In this document: positions 8,269 through 16,002 of the stretch, in pieces
Layout of the letters: every line of letters begins with the position of its first letter
Numbering within the stretch: the first letter of the stretch is position 1
Assembly (NCBI GenBank): GCA_946565805.1
Contig: CAMNWO010000003.1
Coordinates: 1-38,813 of the forward strand
DNA from: an uncultured Clostridium sp.
GTDB taxonomy: Bacteria > Bacillota > Clostridia > TANB77 > CAG-508
Reading direction: 5' to 3'
DNA: 38,813 nucleotides
Position numbers and translations under genes: made by a program
The notes under the pieces: generated by a model
Told to the model about the DNA's origin: nothing
What the model saw: only the letters and a program-made list of their open reading frames with translations
The model's database searches: none

Positions 8269-8419
8269 GATGATTTTGAGGACAGAGGAATGAGACAGTG
8301 GGGACAGTACTTTTGTGTCTCATTTTAAATTAATAAAGTATTAGTTATAACAAAAAATAATCAAATGAGACACAAAAGTACTGTCCCCACTGTCTCATCT
8401 CTCTGTTTCCAAAATCGTC
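8269..8419. repeat. Paired REP-like repeat (BIME), family 1, inside the dnaX-yaaK gap
   Basis: Two 32-nt units at 8291-8322 and 8366-8397 are exact inverted copies of each other, each with a TGAGACA/TGTCTCA stem and GGGGACAG loop. Inverted similarity continues into the flanks (8269-8290 with 8398-8419), giving arms of about 55 nt. It begins 6 nt after the dnaX stop and ends 25 nt before the yaaK start, so the dnaX-yaaK-recR mRNA would carry a large hairpin. Confidence 0.8.
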
Positions 8420-8444
8420 GTTGTAAGAGAAAGGAGAATGAATT

Positions 8445-8789
8445 ATGAGTAAAAGAGGTGGATTCCCAGGAGGAATGGGAGGATTTGGAGGCATGAACAT
8501 TAATAACTTAATGAAAGAAGCCAAAAAAATGCAAGCAGACATGGAAAAGTCACAAGCAGAATTAGCAACCAAGGAATTTGATGCATCAGCAGGAGGGGGA
8601 GCTATAACTGTAAAAGTGTCAGGAGAAAAAGTTATTAAAGAAATTAAAATAAAGCCAGAAGTAGTAGATCCAGAAGATGTAGAAATGTTAGAGGATTTAA
8701 TTTTAACATGTGTGAATGAAGCACTAAGAAAAGTAGATAGTGAACAAGCCGCACAATTAGGAAAATTCAATATACCGGGGTTGATGTAA
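8445..8789 (+). CDS. yaaK: YbaB/EbfC-family nucleoid-associated protein
   Basis: This 114-aa DNA-binding protein belongs to the YbaB/EbfC family, dimers that bind and bridge DNA. It has a Gly/Phe/Met-rich start, a long helix [18 protein letters not shown], and the conserved [20 protein letters not shown] core. Its place between dnaX and recR is conserved in Firmicutes. The ATG follows AAAGGAGAAT. The recR start lies one base after its stop, so the two are probably translationally coupled. Confidence 0.92.
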   Translation: MSKRGGFPGGMGGFGGMNINNLMKEAKKMQADMEKSQAELATKEFDASAGGGAITVKVSGEKVIKEIKIKPEVVDPEDVEMLEDLILTCVNEALRKVDSEQAAQLGKFNIPGLM

Positions 8790-8790
8790 C

Positions 8791-9390
8791 ATGTCATTAT
8801 ATTCACCATCTATTGAAAAACTAATTGAGAGTTTTGAAAGATTACCAAGCATTGGGCATAAAACTGCTGCAAGGCTTGCTTTTTATATACTAAATAGCTC
8901 AGAAGAAGAGACCAATGAATTCATATCTTCTATTATAAATGCTAAAAAGAATTTAAAATATTGTAGTAAATGTTATAATATTTCAGACACAGATCCATGT
9001 ACAATTTGCGGAAATCCGAAAAGAGACAATTCTATTATATGTGTGGTAGAGGATGTAAGAGATGTGATTGCTATGGAAAAAACACATGAATTTAAAGGTA
9101 TTTACCATGTTTTACATGGGTCAATTTCTCCTATGAATGGGATTGGACCAGATGATATTAAGATAAAAGAATTATTAACAAGATTAATGGAAGGACAAGT
9201 AAAAGAAGTAATATTAGCTACCAATCCTAGAGTAGAAGGAGAAGCAACAGCAATGTATTTATCTAAATTAATTAAACCATTAGGAATTACAGTCACTAGA
9301 ATTGCACATGGAATTCCAGTGGGAGGAGATTTGGAATATACAGATGAAATTACACTAACAAAAGCTCTGGAAGGAAGAAGGCAATTATAA
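8791..9390 (+). CDS. recR: Recombination mediator protein RecR
   Basis: RecR (199 aa) acts with RecF and RecO to load RecA on gapped DNA. It shows the N-terminal HhH region ([13 protein letters not shown]), a zinc finger with Cys58, 61, 70 and 73, a Toprim domain from about 81 (VVEDVRD, then [13 protein letters not shown]), and the C-terminal [14 protein letters not shown]alker-like end. Length is typical. It has no clear ribosome binding site of its own and starts one base after yaaK, so translation probably depends on coupling. Confidence 0.95.
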   Translation: MSLYSPSIEKLIESFERLPSIGHKTAARLAFYILNSSEEETNEFISSIINAKKNLKYCSKCYNISDTDPCTICGNPKRDNSIICVVEDVRDVIAMEKTHEFKGIYHVLHGSISPMNGIGPDDIKIKELLTRLMEGQVKEVILATNPRVEGEATAMYLSKLIKPLGITVTRIAHGIPVGGDLEYTDEITLTKALEGRRQL

Positions 9391-9400
9391 GAAAATTAAA

Positions 9401-9432
9401 AAGCAGAAAATTTTAAAGTTTTCTGCTTTTAT
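9401..9432. terminator. Bidirectional terminator between recR and the glycosyltransferase
   Basis: Stem AAGCAGAAAA (9401-9410) pairs with TTTTCTGCTT (9419-9428), with T runs on both strands. It serves two converging genes. Confidence 0.75.
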
Positions 9433-9439
9433 ACATTTA

Positions 9440-10564
9440 TTATTTTAATAAAATATTACAAATATTCTTTGTGGCATTTGGATGACCAATTTGTAAAGCA
9501 TTAGCTTTCATTTCTTTTAACTTGTTAGGATTAGAAAGTAAATTACGAAGAACTTTAGAAATATCATCCTTTTTTCTAAGCCAAATACCGACGTTTTTTT
9601 TCTCTAAAAATTCAGCATTTTCTTCTTCTTGACCAGGAATGGGATTAATAATGATCATTGGCAGGCCAGAAGCCAAACTTTCAGTAGTTGTCATACCACC
9701 TGGTTTGGTTATTACCAGATCAGAAATACTCATAAGTTGAGGAATTTGATTGGTAAAACTAAGAACTTTAACGTATTTAGTAGCATTATTTTTAGCAACA
9801 ATTTCATCAAACTTCATTTTCATTTTTTCGTTTTTTCCACTAATAACAATTATTTGCATGTCAGAGGAAACCTTAATAAGAGTATCTAATATTTCAAAGG
9901 TTCTAGATTTTCCTAATCCGAATTCTCCGCCACCAAAAAACAATATATTTTTTTTATTATCTTCTAAATGATATTGCGCTAAGATTTCTTTTCTATCATA
10001 TTTTTGTAAAAAGCGATGGGACAAAGGAATTCCTGTTAGAAAAATTTTATTTTCAGCAATGTTTTTAGTAACTAAGTAATCCTTCATTTTATCATTAGCA
10101 ACAAAGAAATAATCGGTAAAATCACTACCAACTAGCCATTGATCATGTGGCGCAAAATCAGTCATAATAGTTGCAATTTTTGCTGTTATTTTTCCTTTTC
10201 TTTTTAAATAACTACACATTTGGCTACTAAATGGATGGGTTGAAATAATTAAATCTGGTTGTTTTTCTCGTAATAATTTTAATAATTTAATGGCCATGAT
10301 TTTATTCGACCTAGTAGAAAGATGAGCTAAAGGGCCTTTTTGAGAATCATTATAAATTCTACCCCAAACCCAAGGAGCCTTTTTAGCAGCTTCTCGATAA
10401 GCAACTGTAGATACTTTTTCTACGGTTTTATTAACATATTTCATACAATCAATTAATTCAATATTATTTTTTTCGTAATCATTTAAAATACATTCATAAA
10501 TAGACTTAGCTGCATTCAAATGACCACCACCATAAGAGGCATAAAAAATTAAAATATTTTTCAT
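9440..10564 (-). CDS. UgtP/MGDG-synthase-type glycolipid glycosyltransferase
   Basis: This 374-aa GT28 (MurG-like) enzyme probably transfers glucose or galactose from a UDP-sugar to diacylglycerol at the membrane surface, making glycolipid or lipoteichoic-acid anchor. The N-terminus carries the lipid-side motif YASYGGGHLNAAKS (8-21) and the DFAPHDQW stretch typical of MGDG synthase/UgtP. The C-terminal half has the UDP-sugar site FGGGEFG and KPGGMTTTESLASGLP. Length fits the family. AAAGGAGG precedes the start. pgcA in this window could supply its glucose-1-phosphate precursor. MurG is excluded because the N-terminal domain matches the diacylglycerol group. Processivity and product cannot be read, so no symbol is given. 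Confidence 0.85.
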   Translation of the reverse strand: MKNILIFYASYGGGHLNAAKSIYECILNDYEKNNIELIDCMKYVNKTVEKVSTVAYREAAKKAPWVWGRIYNDSQKGPLAHLSTRSNKIMAIKLLKLLREKQPDLIISTHPFSSQMCSYLKRKGKITAKIATIMTDFAPHDQWLVGSDFTDYFFVANDKMKDYLVTKNIAENKIFLTGIPLSHRFLQKYDRKEILAQYHLEDNKKNILFFGGGEFGLGKSRTFEILDTLIKVSSDMQIIVISGKNEKMKMKFDEIVAKNNATKYVKVLSFTNQIPQLMSISDLVITKPGGMTTTESLASGLPMIIINPIPGQEEENAEFLEKKNVGIWLRKKDDISKVLRNLLSNPNKLKEMKANALQIGHPNATKNICNILLK

Positions 10565-10638
10565 AAATAGAATAACCTCCTTTTATTTTTTTATTCTATC
10601 ATAAATTTTACACAAAAAAAATAAAATTTCAAAAATTG

Positions 10639-10667
10639 GAATATTTTTTTTATAAAAACACAAAATA
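10639..10667 (+). promoter_or_regulatory. Possible forespore sigma-G promoter of sleB
   Basis: GAATA (10639-10643) and CAAAATA (10661-10667) with 17 nt between resemble the sigma-G pattern, and sleB is sigma-G controlled in Bacillus. The match to the -10 consensus is imperfect. Confidence 0.25.
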
Positions 10668-10699
10668 AGAAAAAGAATAAAAAGGAAAAGGGTGATTTT

Positions 10700-11176
10700 T
10701 TGAAAAATAGAATCAAGTTAATAGGACTTATTTTTATATTAGCTATACTTATTGTATTTATTTTGTTTATTAAAAATGATATAAACGAAGAAAATATAAG
10801 TTATGCAGCATCTTCTGGAGCATCTGATATACAATTAATGGCAAGAGCTATTAATGGAGAAGCAAGGGGAGAACCTTATGAAGGACAAGTAGCGGTGGGA
10901 GCAGTTATTTTAAATCGTGTAAAAAGTTCCCAATTTCCTAATAGTATAGCAGGTGTTATTTACCAATCAGGAGCTTTTACAGCAGTAGCAGATGGACAAA
11001 TAAATAGCCCAATCAGTGAAGGTTCAACTGTATATAAAGCAGCACAAGATGCCAAAAATGGATGGGATCCAACAGGGGGATGTATCTATTACTTTAACCC
11101 ATCAACAGCGACTAATAAATGGATATGGTCACGACCACATGTCAAAACAATTGGGAAACACCGTTTTTGTAAATAA
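10700..11176 (+). CDS. sleB: Spore cortex-lytic enzyme SleB, short form
   Basis: SleB is a lytic transglycosylase that degrades spore cortex at germination. The 158-aa product has a signal or anchor helix (about 7-25) followed directly by the SleB/CwlJ catalytic domain: LMARAINGEARGEPYEGQVA with the presumed catalytic Glu54, AVGAVILNRV, and the C-terminal YYFNPSTATNKWIWSRP. The N-terminal peptidoglycan-binding repeat of Bacillus SleB is missing, a short form known in Clostridia. The start is TTG with AAGGGTGA upstream. It is followed by ypeB, whose product protects SleB in Bacillus spores. The stop TAA forms the first three bases of the repeat at 11174. Confidence 0.9.
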   Translation: MKNRIKLIGLIFILAILIVFILFIKNDINEENISYAASSGASDIQLMARAINGEARGEPYEGQVAVGAVILNRVKSSQFPNSIAGVIYQSGAFTAVADGQINSPISEGSTVYKAAQDAKNGWDPTGGCIYYFNPSTATNKWIWSRPHVKTIGKHRFCK

Positions 11177-11284
11177 GATGTTTTTTGGGACGGGGTCAAA
11201 AAACATCGATTTTGCAAAGAAAGAATATAAACAATAAAAAAGGTTAAAACGATGTTTTTTGACCCCGTCCCAAAAAACATCTTA
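11174..11284. repeat. Paired REP-like repeat (BIME), family 2, between sleB and ypeB
   Basis: Two hairpin units (11176-11208 and 11250-11282) lie in inverted orientation. Each has a GATGTTTTTTG/CAAAAAACATC stem and a GGACGGGGT loop, and the arms are perfect inverted copies of each other including the outer TAA/TTA. The spacer is AT-rich. The sleB stop codon is the outermost part of the left arm, and AAAGGAG for ypeB follows the right arm at once. A second copy is at 27928. Confidence 0.85.
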
Positions 11285-11298
11285 AAGGAGAGTTAATT

Positions 11299-12672
11299 AT
11301 GAATAAATTACAAGATTGGAAAGAAAGATTAAAAAAAGGACATATGCTAAGTGTAATTTGCGTTTTATTAATTATAGTAGCAATTTTAGGTGTTATTTTA
11401 TATCAAAAGCAAAGAGAATATCGACAAGCTTCTGAAAATAGCTATAATATGGCTTTTTATGAATTAGTTGATTATGTACAAAATGTAGAAACGTATTTAG
11501 CAAAATCGTTAATTTCTTCTACTTCTGAACATGGAGCAGAAACATTAACAAATTTATGGAGAGAAGCAAATTTAGCACAGAGTTATTTAGCAAGATTACC
11601 AATTGAAAGTCAAGAATTGGAAAATACAGAAAAGTTTTTAAATCAAGTAAGTGATTATAGCTATTCTTTATCAAGAAAAAATATATACAATGAAGATTTA
11701 ACAGAAGAAGATTTAAAAAATTTGAAAGATTTACATTCTTATAGTGTAGAATTAGAAAATACCTTAAGTCAATTATCAGATGACTTAAATACAGGAAGAT
11801 TTTCTTGGGGAGAATTAACAAAGAAAGGAACAATTGCTTTTGCCCAACAAGTGGATAATATTTCAAAAGAAAGTTTTAGCAACTTAGAAGAAAACTTTCA
11901 TCAATATTCTGGATTAATTTATGATGGAGCTTTTTCAGAACATTTAACTGGTCAAGAAAAGAAAGGTCTTACAGGGGATGATATAGAAGAAGAACAAGCA
12001 AAACAAATAGCAGAGAATTTGGTAGGAAAAAATAATATTAAGGAAACTACTAATTTGGGATTTTCTGAGAATGCAACCATTCCCGTTTATGACTTTTCAG
12101 TTACTAATCAAAGAGATGAAACGGTTAATATATCAATTTCTAAAAAAGGTGGACATATTGTTTCTATGAATACCAATCGAGAAGTAAATGCAGAAGTTAT
12201 TTCACAAGAAGAAGCCGATAAAAAAGCAAAACAATATTTAGAAGAAAAAGGTTTTCAAAATATGAAAGAAACCTATTATTTAAAACAAGAAGGAATTGTT
12301 ACGATTAATTATGCTAGTACACAAAATGATGTGATAATGTATCCAGATTTGATAAAGGTAAAAGTTGCTTTGGATGATGGAGAAATTTTAGGAATAGAAA
12401 CAACAGGTTATTTAAATAATCATACCGAAAGAGATATTTCAAAAGTTAAAATTACAAAAGAACAAGCCAAAAAAACGTTAAATAAAAATTTAGAAATTCA
12501 AAGTGAAGGATTAGCAGTTATTCCAACAGAATGGCATACTGAAATATTATGTTATGAATTCAAAGGAAAAGTAGATGATAGAGAATTTTTGGTGTATATC
12601 AATGCTGAAAATGGAAGGGAAGAGGATATTTTAATTATTACGAATACACCGAATGGTACTTTGACAATGTAG
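11299..12672 (+). CDS. ypeB: Germination protein YpeB
   Basis: YpeB (457 aa) is a spore inner-membrane protein needed for SleB to be present and active in dormant spores. It has an N-terminal membrane helix (about 17-35) and a helical domain with NMAFYELVDYVQNVETYL and TLTNLWREANLAQSYLARLP, both well conserved in the family. The C-terminal half holds repeated PepSY-like units. Length is close to that of B. subtilis YpeB. The ATG follows AAAGGAG at 11284. It forms the conserved sleB-ypeB pair, here separated by a 111-bp repeat instead of the usual short gap. Confidence 0.92.
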   Translation: MNKLQDWKERLKKGHMLSVICVLLIIVAILGVILYQKQREYRQASENSYNMAFYELVDYVQNVETYLAKSLISSTSEHGAETLTNLWREANLAQSYLARLPIESQELENTEKFLNQVSDYSYSLSRKNIYNEDLTEEDLKNLKDLHSYSVELENTLSQLSDDLNTGRFSWGELTKKGTIAFAQQVDNISKESFSNLEENFHQYSGLIYDGAFSEHLTGQEKKGLTGDDIEEEQAKQIAENLVGKNNIKETTNLGFSENATIPVYDFSVTNQRDETVNISISKKGGHIVSMNTNREVNAEVISQEEADKKAKQYLEEKGFQNMKETYYLKQEGIVTINYASTQNDVIMYPDLIKVKVALDDGEILGIETTGYLNNHTERDISKVKITKEQAKKTLNKNLEIQSEGLAVIPTEWHTEILCYEFKGKVDDREFLVYINAENGREEDILIITNTPNGTLTM

Positions 12673-12675
12673 AGA

Positions 12676-12706
12676 AAAACAAGGCTAATTCATTTAGCCT
12701 TGTTTT
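12676..12706. terminator. Bidirectional terminator between ypeB and the VanW-family gene
   Basis: Stem AAAACAAGGCTAA with TTAGCCTTGTTTT and a 5-nt loop, with A and T tails on both sides. It overlaps the last bases of the converging gene. Confidence 0.8.
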
Positions 12707-14252
12707 AATGTTTCTTATAAGTATCTTTTGATAATAATTGTTTATCCACTACTTGCCCATCACGTCTTAAAATTTTGTACGCTTCTGAGTAGATAGCAGT
12801 AGAAGTTCTTCCTGTTTCATAAGAAGAAATTTGAACCTCTACATCATTTTCTTGACGCATACCAAAAATTTGGAAATTAGCAATTCCACCAGATACAGAG
12901 CAAACCAACTTAATTGGGTAATCTCTATTATTTTTAAATTGAAAATCAATTGCACCATATACAACAGTAGCATCTCTACTAGCAGTAACATAGGATGGGA
13001 CAAATTGATGATTTGTTCTTTGTGTTATTTCTAAGTTAGCGTAAACAACAGCATTGTATAAGGTAGAAGTAATTTGACAAATACCACCACCAAGTCCGTC
13101 TTCTACTCTGCCTTGCACATAAATAGGAGCTTCTTTATAACCAGCAGCAATGGTTCTAGCGCCTACGACTTTGTTATAAGAAAAGGTTTCTCCAGGCATT
13201 AGAACAGTTCCATTTATTTTATTAGCAGCTAAAATTAAATTAGTAGTTCTATTTCGATTGCTAGCTGCATATTTAGTAGAAAAAGTAGATAACAAATCAG
13301 GAAAAGCTTCTGTACCAATCATATTTGTAGTGATATTAGGGCGTATAATATTCAAAGGAATACTATATTCTTCTTTTGTTTCAGAAGAAATAATTGATTT
13401 TGCTTCTTCTAAAGAAACTTTGAAATCAACTCCATTTTCGGAAGGATGAATTTCAAATGGATCTTTGGTATAGTAAGCATCTACAGGGTCCTTACGAACT
13501 TCTTGATAAATTTGATCTATATTTATTTCGTCTGGTTGTTGTGTTTTTACTGCTATTTCAATTGGTTCATGAGAAGCCGAAAAATTAGAAATTGAGTTTT
13601 TGATAGCTTCCAAAGTTGCATCAATATCTACTACATTTCCTTCTTTCCCAGAAGTTATAACTAATTCGTTTCCTTCTATGTAATAACTACTTTGGACTAC
13701 AGCGTCTGGTAATTGAGTAGAAATATCTTCTAAGTTTTTTGTTAAAGACTTTTTATCAAATATGACATTGGGTTCAATATTAATATTTCCAAACATCATA
13801 GATAAAACTTGTAGATTATTTTCAAAAATATTACCTTCTCTACCTATTTTTAGAGCAGAGCGAATAGCCGATTTTGTATCAAATGCAACATCCATTTGTT
13901 CTAAAGAAATTGTGGTTTCAAAATCACCATGTTTTACGGTTATTTCTTCTGGAAGTTTATCTTTTAAATAATTATCTAATTGATATTTGGCATCTGATGC
14001 ACTTAAGCCAGAGACATTGATATCTTTGATGTGTACACCAGAAATGATATTACTATTAAATGTGTTATATATGGTAAATATGGCAAATATTACTAATAAA
14101 ATACTAATGAAAAGAATAATTAATAAAGTAAAGATAGATAAAACACTTGTTGTTTTTTTTTCTATAGGACTAAAATTGGTACTTATCTTTTCTTCTGTAT
14201 TTTCAACCGTTTTAGCAACGTCTTTTTCTAAAAGATTATTTTGATTGCTCAT
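12705..14252 (-). CDS. VanW/YoaR-type membrane-anchored protein
   Basis: This 515-aa protein has a cytosolic N-terminus, one membrane helix (about 37-62) and a large outside part. The outside part has two peptidoglycan-binding_4-like stretches (GVHIKDINVSGLSASDAKYQ and a later repeat) and a C-terminal VanW domain: NGTVLMPGETFSYNKVVG, then GGGICQITSTLYNAV. Members of this group (YoaR-like) are thought to act at the cell wall, but no activity is established. VanW is named from vancomycin clusters, yet the family is widespread and no van genes are present, so resistance should not be inferred. AAGGAGAAC precedes the ATG. It converges with ypeB. Confidence 0.88.
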   Translation of the reverse strand: MSNQNNLLEKDVAKTVENTEEKISTNFSPIEKKTTSVLSIFTLLIILFISILLVIFAIFTIYNTFNSNIISGVHIKDINVSGLSASDAKYQLDNYLKDKLPEEITVKHGDFETTISLEQMDVAFDTKSAIRSALKIGREGNIFENNLQVLSMMFGNINIEPNVIFDKKSLTKNLEDISTQLPDAVVQSSYYIEGNELVITSGKEGNVVDIDATLEAIKNSISNFSASHEPIEIAVKTQQPDEINIDQIYQEVRKDPVDAYYTKDPFEIHPSENGVDFKVSLEEAKSIISSETKEEYSIPLNIIRPNITTNMIGTEAFPDLLSTFSTKYAASNRNRTTNLILAANKINGTVLMPGETFSYNKVVGARTIAAGYKEAPIYVQGRVEDGLGGGICQITSTLYNAVVYANLEITQRTNHQFVPSYVTASRDATVVYGAIDFQFKNNRDYPIKLVCSVSGGIANFQIFGMRQENDVEVQISSYETGRTSTAIYSEAYKILRRDGQVVDKQLLSKDTYKKH

Positions 14253-14285
14253 TTTTGTTCTCCTTGTATATTAATAATCTAATTT

Positions 14286-14316
14286 ATTATATCATATTTT
14301 GATGAAAAAGTGTAAA
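14286..14316 (-). promoter_or_regulatory. Promoter of the VanW-family gene
   Basis: On the minus strand TGATATAAT gives an extended -10 (box at 14286-14291). A TTTACA at 14311-14316 is 19 nt away, so the -35 is weak. Confidence 0.5.
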
Positions 14317-14431
14317 AAACACAAAAAAATGTCAAAATAAAATTTGAAAAATTGTTTATACTATAATTATAAAACTTTAATTTAAGTTTTATGATAAAAA
14401 TCTTTGATGGATTTCATTTTAGGAGGATGTT

Positions 14432-14611
14432 ATGTCTAGAAATAGTAAATTAATATCTGAAAATTTAAGAGAAGAAATAGCGAAAGAATTAGGTGTTTAT
14501 GACCAAGTAAAACAAGATGGTGGAAGTTGGGCAAATGTATCATCTAAACAATGTGGTAATATCGTAACAAAAGCAATCGAAATTGCTAACAGAAGTGTAG
14601 AAAATAAGTAG
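14432..14611 (+). CDS. Small acid-soluble spore protein, alpha/beta type (divergent)
   Basis: A 59-aa gene. The product coats DNA in the forespore and protects it from damage. The N-terminal helix LREEIAKELGVYDQV and the C-terminal VSSKQCGNIVTKAIEIANR follow the two conserved alpha/beta SASP segments; the second normally reads like S(K/R)xxGxxVxxxIExA. It diverges from the classical type: the first segment is followed by KQDGGSW, and the usual GG before the last helix is missing. AGGAGG lies 5 nt before the ATG, and a strong terminator follows. It is a single-gene unit, as is normal for this family. Confidence 0.85.
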   Translation: MSRNSKLISENLREEIAKELGVYDQVKQDGGSWANVSSKQCGNIVTKAIEIANRSVENK

Positions 14612-14620
14612 TTATTTCTA

Positions 14621-14658
14621 AAAAAATGGTAAGCTTAAGATAAGCTTACCATTTTTTT
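14621..14658 (+). terminator. Terminator of the SASP gene
   Basis: Stem AAATGGTAAGCTTA with its complement and a 3-nt loop, followed by seven T. The remaining stretch to 14897 holds no gene, RNA or repeat that I can support. Confidence 0.85.
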
Positions 14659-14897
14659 GTTTATATTCTAGAAAAATGTCAAAATTTGCGGTGAAAAGTG
14701 TTGGCAAGGATATTGCTAAAAGGAGAAATTTATGATTTAATAATAACATTAACTTGTTATTTTATCTGATAGACAAAATTTATTCTAAAATTTTTAAAAT
14801 CGATTAAAAATTCCAAATTAAGAAGAAAAAAAAGAGAAAACAAAAGAAAAAATTGTGCCAATGAAAGCTCAATCAACGCTTTACTTTTGAATAAATA

Positions 14898-14926
14898 TTG
14901 ACATGAAAATTAAAATAACTTATAAT
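14898..14926 (+). promoter_or_regulatory. Strong promoter of the Rpn-family gene
   Basis: A consensus TTGACA (14898-14903) and TATAAT (14921-14926) have a 17-nt spacer, 16 nt before the start codon. Confidence 0.8.
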
Positions 14927-14942
14927 AGAGGAGTAGTGATAA

Positions 14943-15923
14943 ATGAAAGAATTTAATTACAAAGATTATTTAATATATCAAAAATGCATGAAACAAAAAA
15001 TTATATCAGGAGTGGTAGAAAATAGTGTATCCTATCAATTAGAAAGACCGAAAGTAAATCAGCCACATGATAAACTTTTTAAAATAGTACTAAGTGAAAA
15101 AAGAGAAGCAATAGAATTAATCAATCGAGTACTGAATTTACCTAAAAAATTAGAAAAAGAAGATATTGAAAGATATAGTACAGAACATATTAATACTATG
15201 TTTGGAAAAACAGAAAGTGATATAGTGTATAAAATAAAAAATAAAGATATTTTCTTTTTGATAGAACATCAAAGCACTATCGATTATCGCATGCCAGTAC
15301 GAATATTACGATATGAAGTAGAAATTATAGAAGAAGCCATTAAAGGTAAAAAATTAACAAAAAATGACAATATTATTCCAACAGTAATCCCCATTGTACT
15401 TTATACAGGAAATAGAAAATGGAATATAAAAAAGTATATTCAAGAATGTCAAGAAAAAATACCTGGAGCAAAAAACATGAAGTTTGGAGAATACAATGTA
15501 GTGGATGTTAATGATTATACAAATGATGAATTAGAAGCAGACGAATTTTTTTATTCTAAAATGATGTTATTAGAAAAACTAACAAAAGAAGAAGCGATTT
15601 TTCAGACATTAGGAAGAATAGCAGAAAATGAGAAAGATGAAACGAATAAACTTTTATTAAAGAGAATAATTGCCCTAATATTAAAAGGGAAATTATCAGA
15701 AGAGAAAATAAAAATATTATTAGAAAAAATAGAAAGTGAGGAAATTGATATGATGCTCGAAGTAATTGAAAAAGGATATGAAAGACATAGGAAACTTGGA
15801 AAAGCCGAAGGAAAACTAGAAGGAATTCTAGAAACAGCTAAAGAACTTTTGAAATTTGGAATGAATAAAGAAGATATTCAGAAAGTAACAAAATTGACGA
15901 AAAAAGAAATAGAAAAATTATAA
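14943..15923 (+). CDS. Rpn-family PD-(D/E)XK nuclease (putative transposase_31 type)
   Basis: This 326-aa protein belongs to the Rpn/YhgA-like group, DNA endonucleases that promote RecA-independent recombination in E. coli and are often multi-copy. The fold's landmarks are present: HDKLFK at 42-47, the metal-binding Asp in ESDIVYKI (Asp93), and EHQS with Glu108 and Gln110 (the E-x-Q half of the catalytic site). The C-terminus ends in a helical segment GMNKEDIQKVTKLTKKEIEKL like the small domain found in many members. Start chosen by GAGGAG and the strong promoter. No terminal inverted repeats surround it, so I do not call a mobile element. It converges with the gene at 16003. Confidence 0.85.
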   Translation: MKEFNYKDYLIYQKCMKQKIISGVVENSVSYQLERPKVNQPHDKLFKIVLSEKREAIELINRVLNLPKKLEKEDIERYSTEHINTMFGKTESDIVYKIKNKDIFFLIEHQSTIDYRMPVRILRYEVEIIEEAIKGKKLTKNDNIIPTVIPIVLYTGNRKWNIKKYIQECQEKIPGAKNMKFGEYNVVDVNDYTNDELEADEFFYSKMMLLEKLTKEEAIFQTLGRIAENEKDETNKLLLKRIIALILKGKLSEEKIKILLEKIESEEIDMMLEVIEKGYERHRKLGKAEGKLEGILETAKELLKFGMNKEDIQKVTKLTKKEIEKL

Positions 15924-15933
15924 TATTGAAAAC

Positions 15934-15978
15934 AAAAAGTTGAGATTTAAAATATCTGAAGTTTAATCTCAACTTTTT
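15934..15978. terminator. Shared terminator hairpin, second copy
   Basis: Stem AAAAAGTTGAGATTTAAA with its complement and T runs on both strands, between two converging genes. It is nearly identical to 6344-6387. Confidence 0.75.
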
Positions 15979-16002
15979 GCATATATTTTTCTGTGTTTAG
16001 TT

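Noticed and set aside
8345..8809. A 154-aa minus-strand frame over yaaK
   Set aside because: It is a shadow of yaaK and of the inverted repeat; the plus-strand protein matches a conserved family.
12705..14252. VanW domain as a sign of vancomycin resistance
   Set aside because: There are no vanA/H/X/S/R-type neighbours; VanW domains are common in Firmicutes without resistance.
14943..15923. Rpn-type gene as an insertion sequence
   Set aside because: I see no terminal inverted repeats or target duplications, and it has an ordinary promoter and shared terminator.
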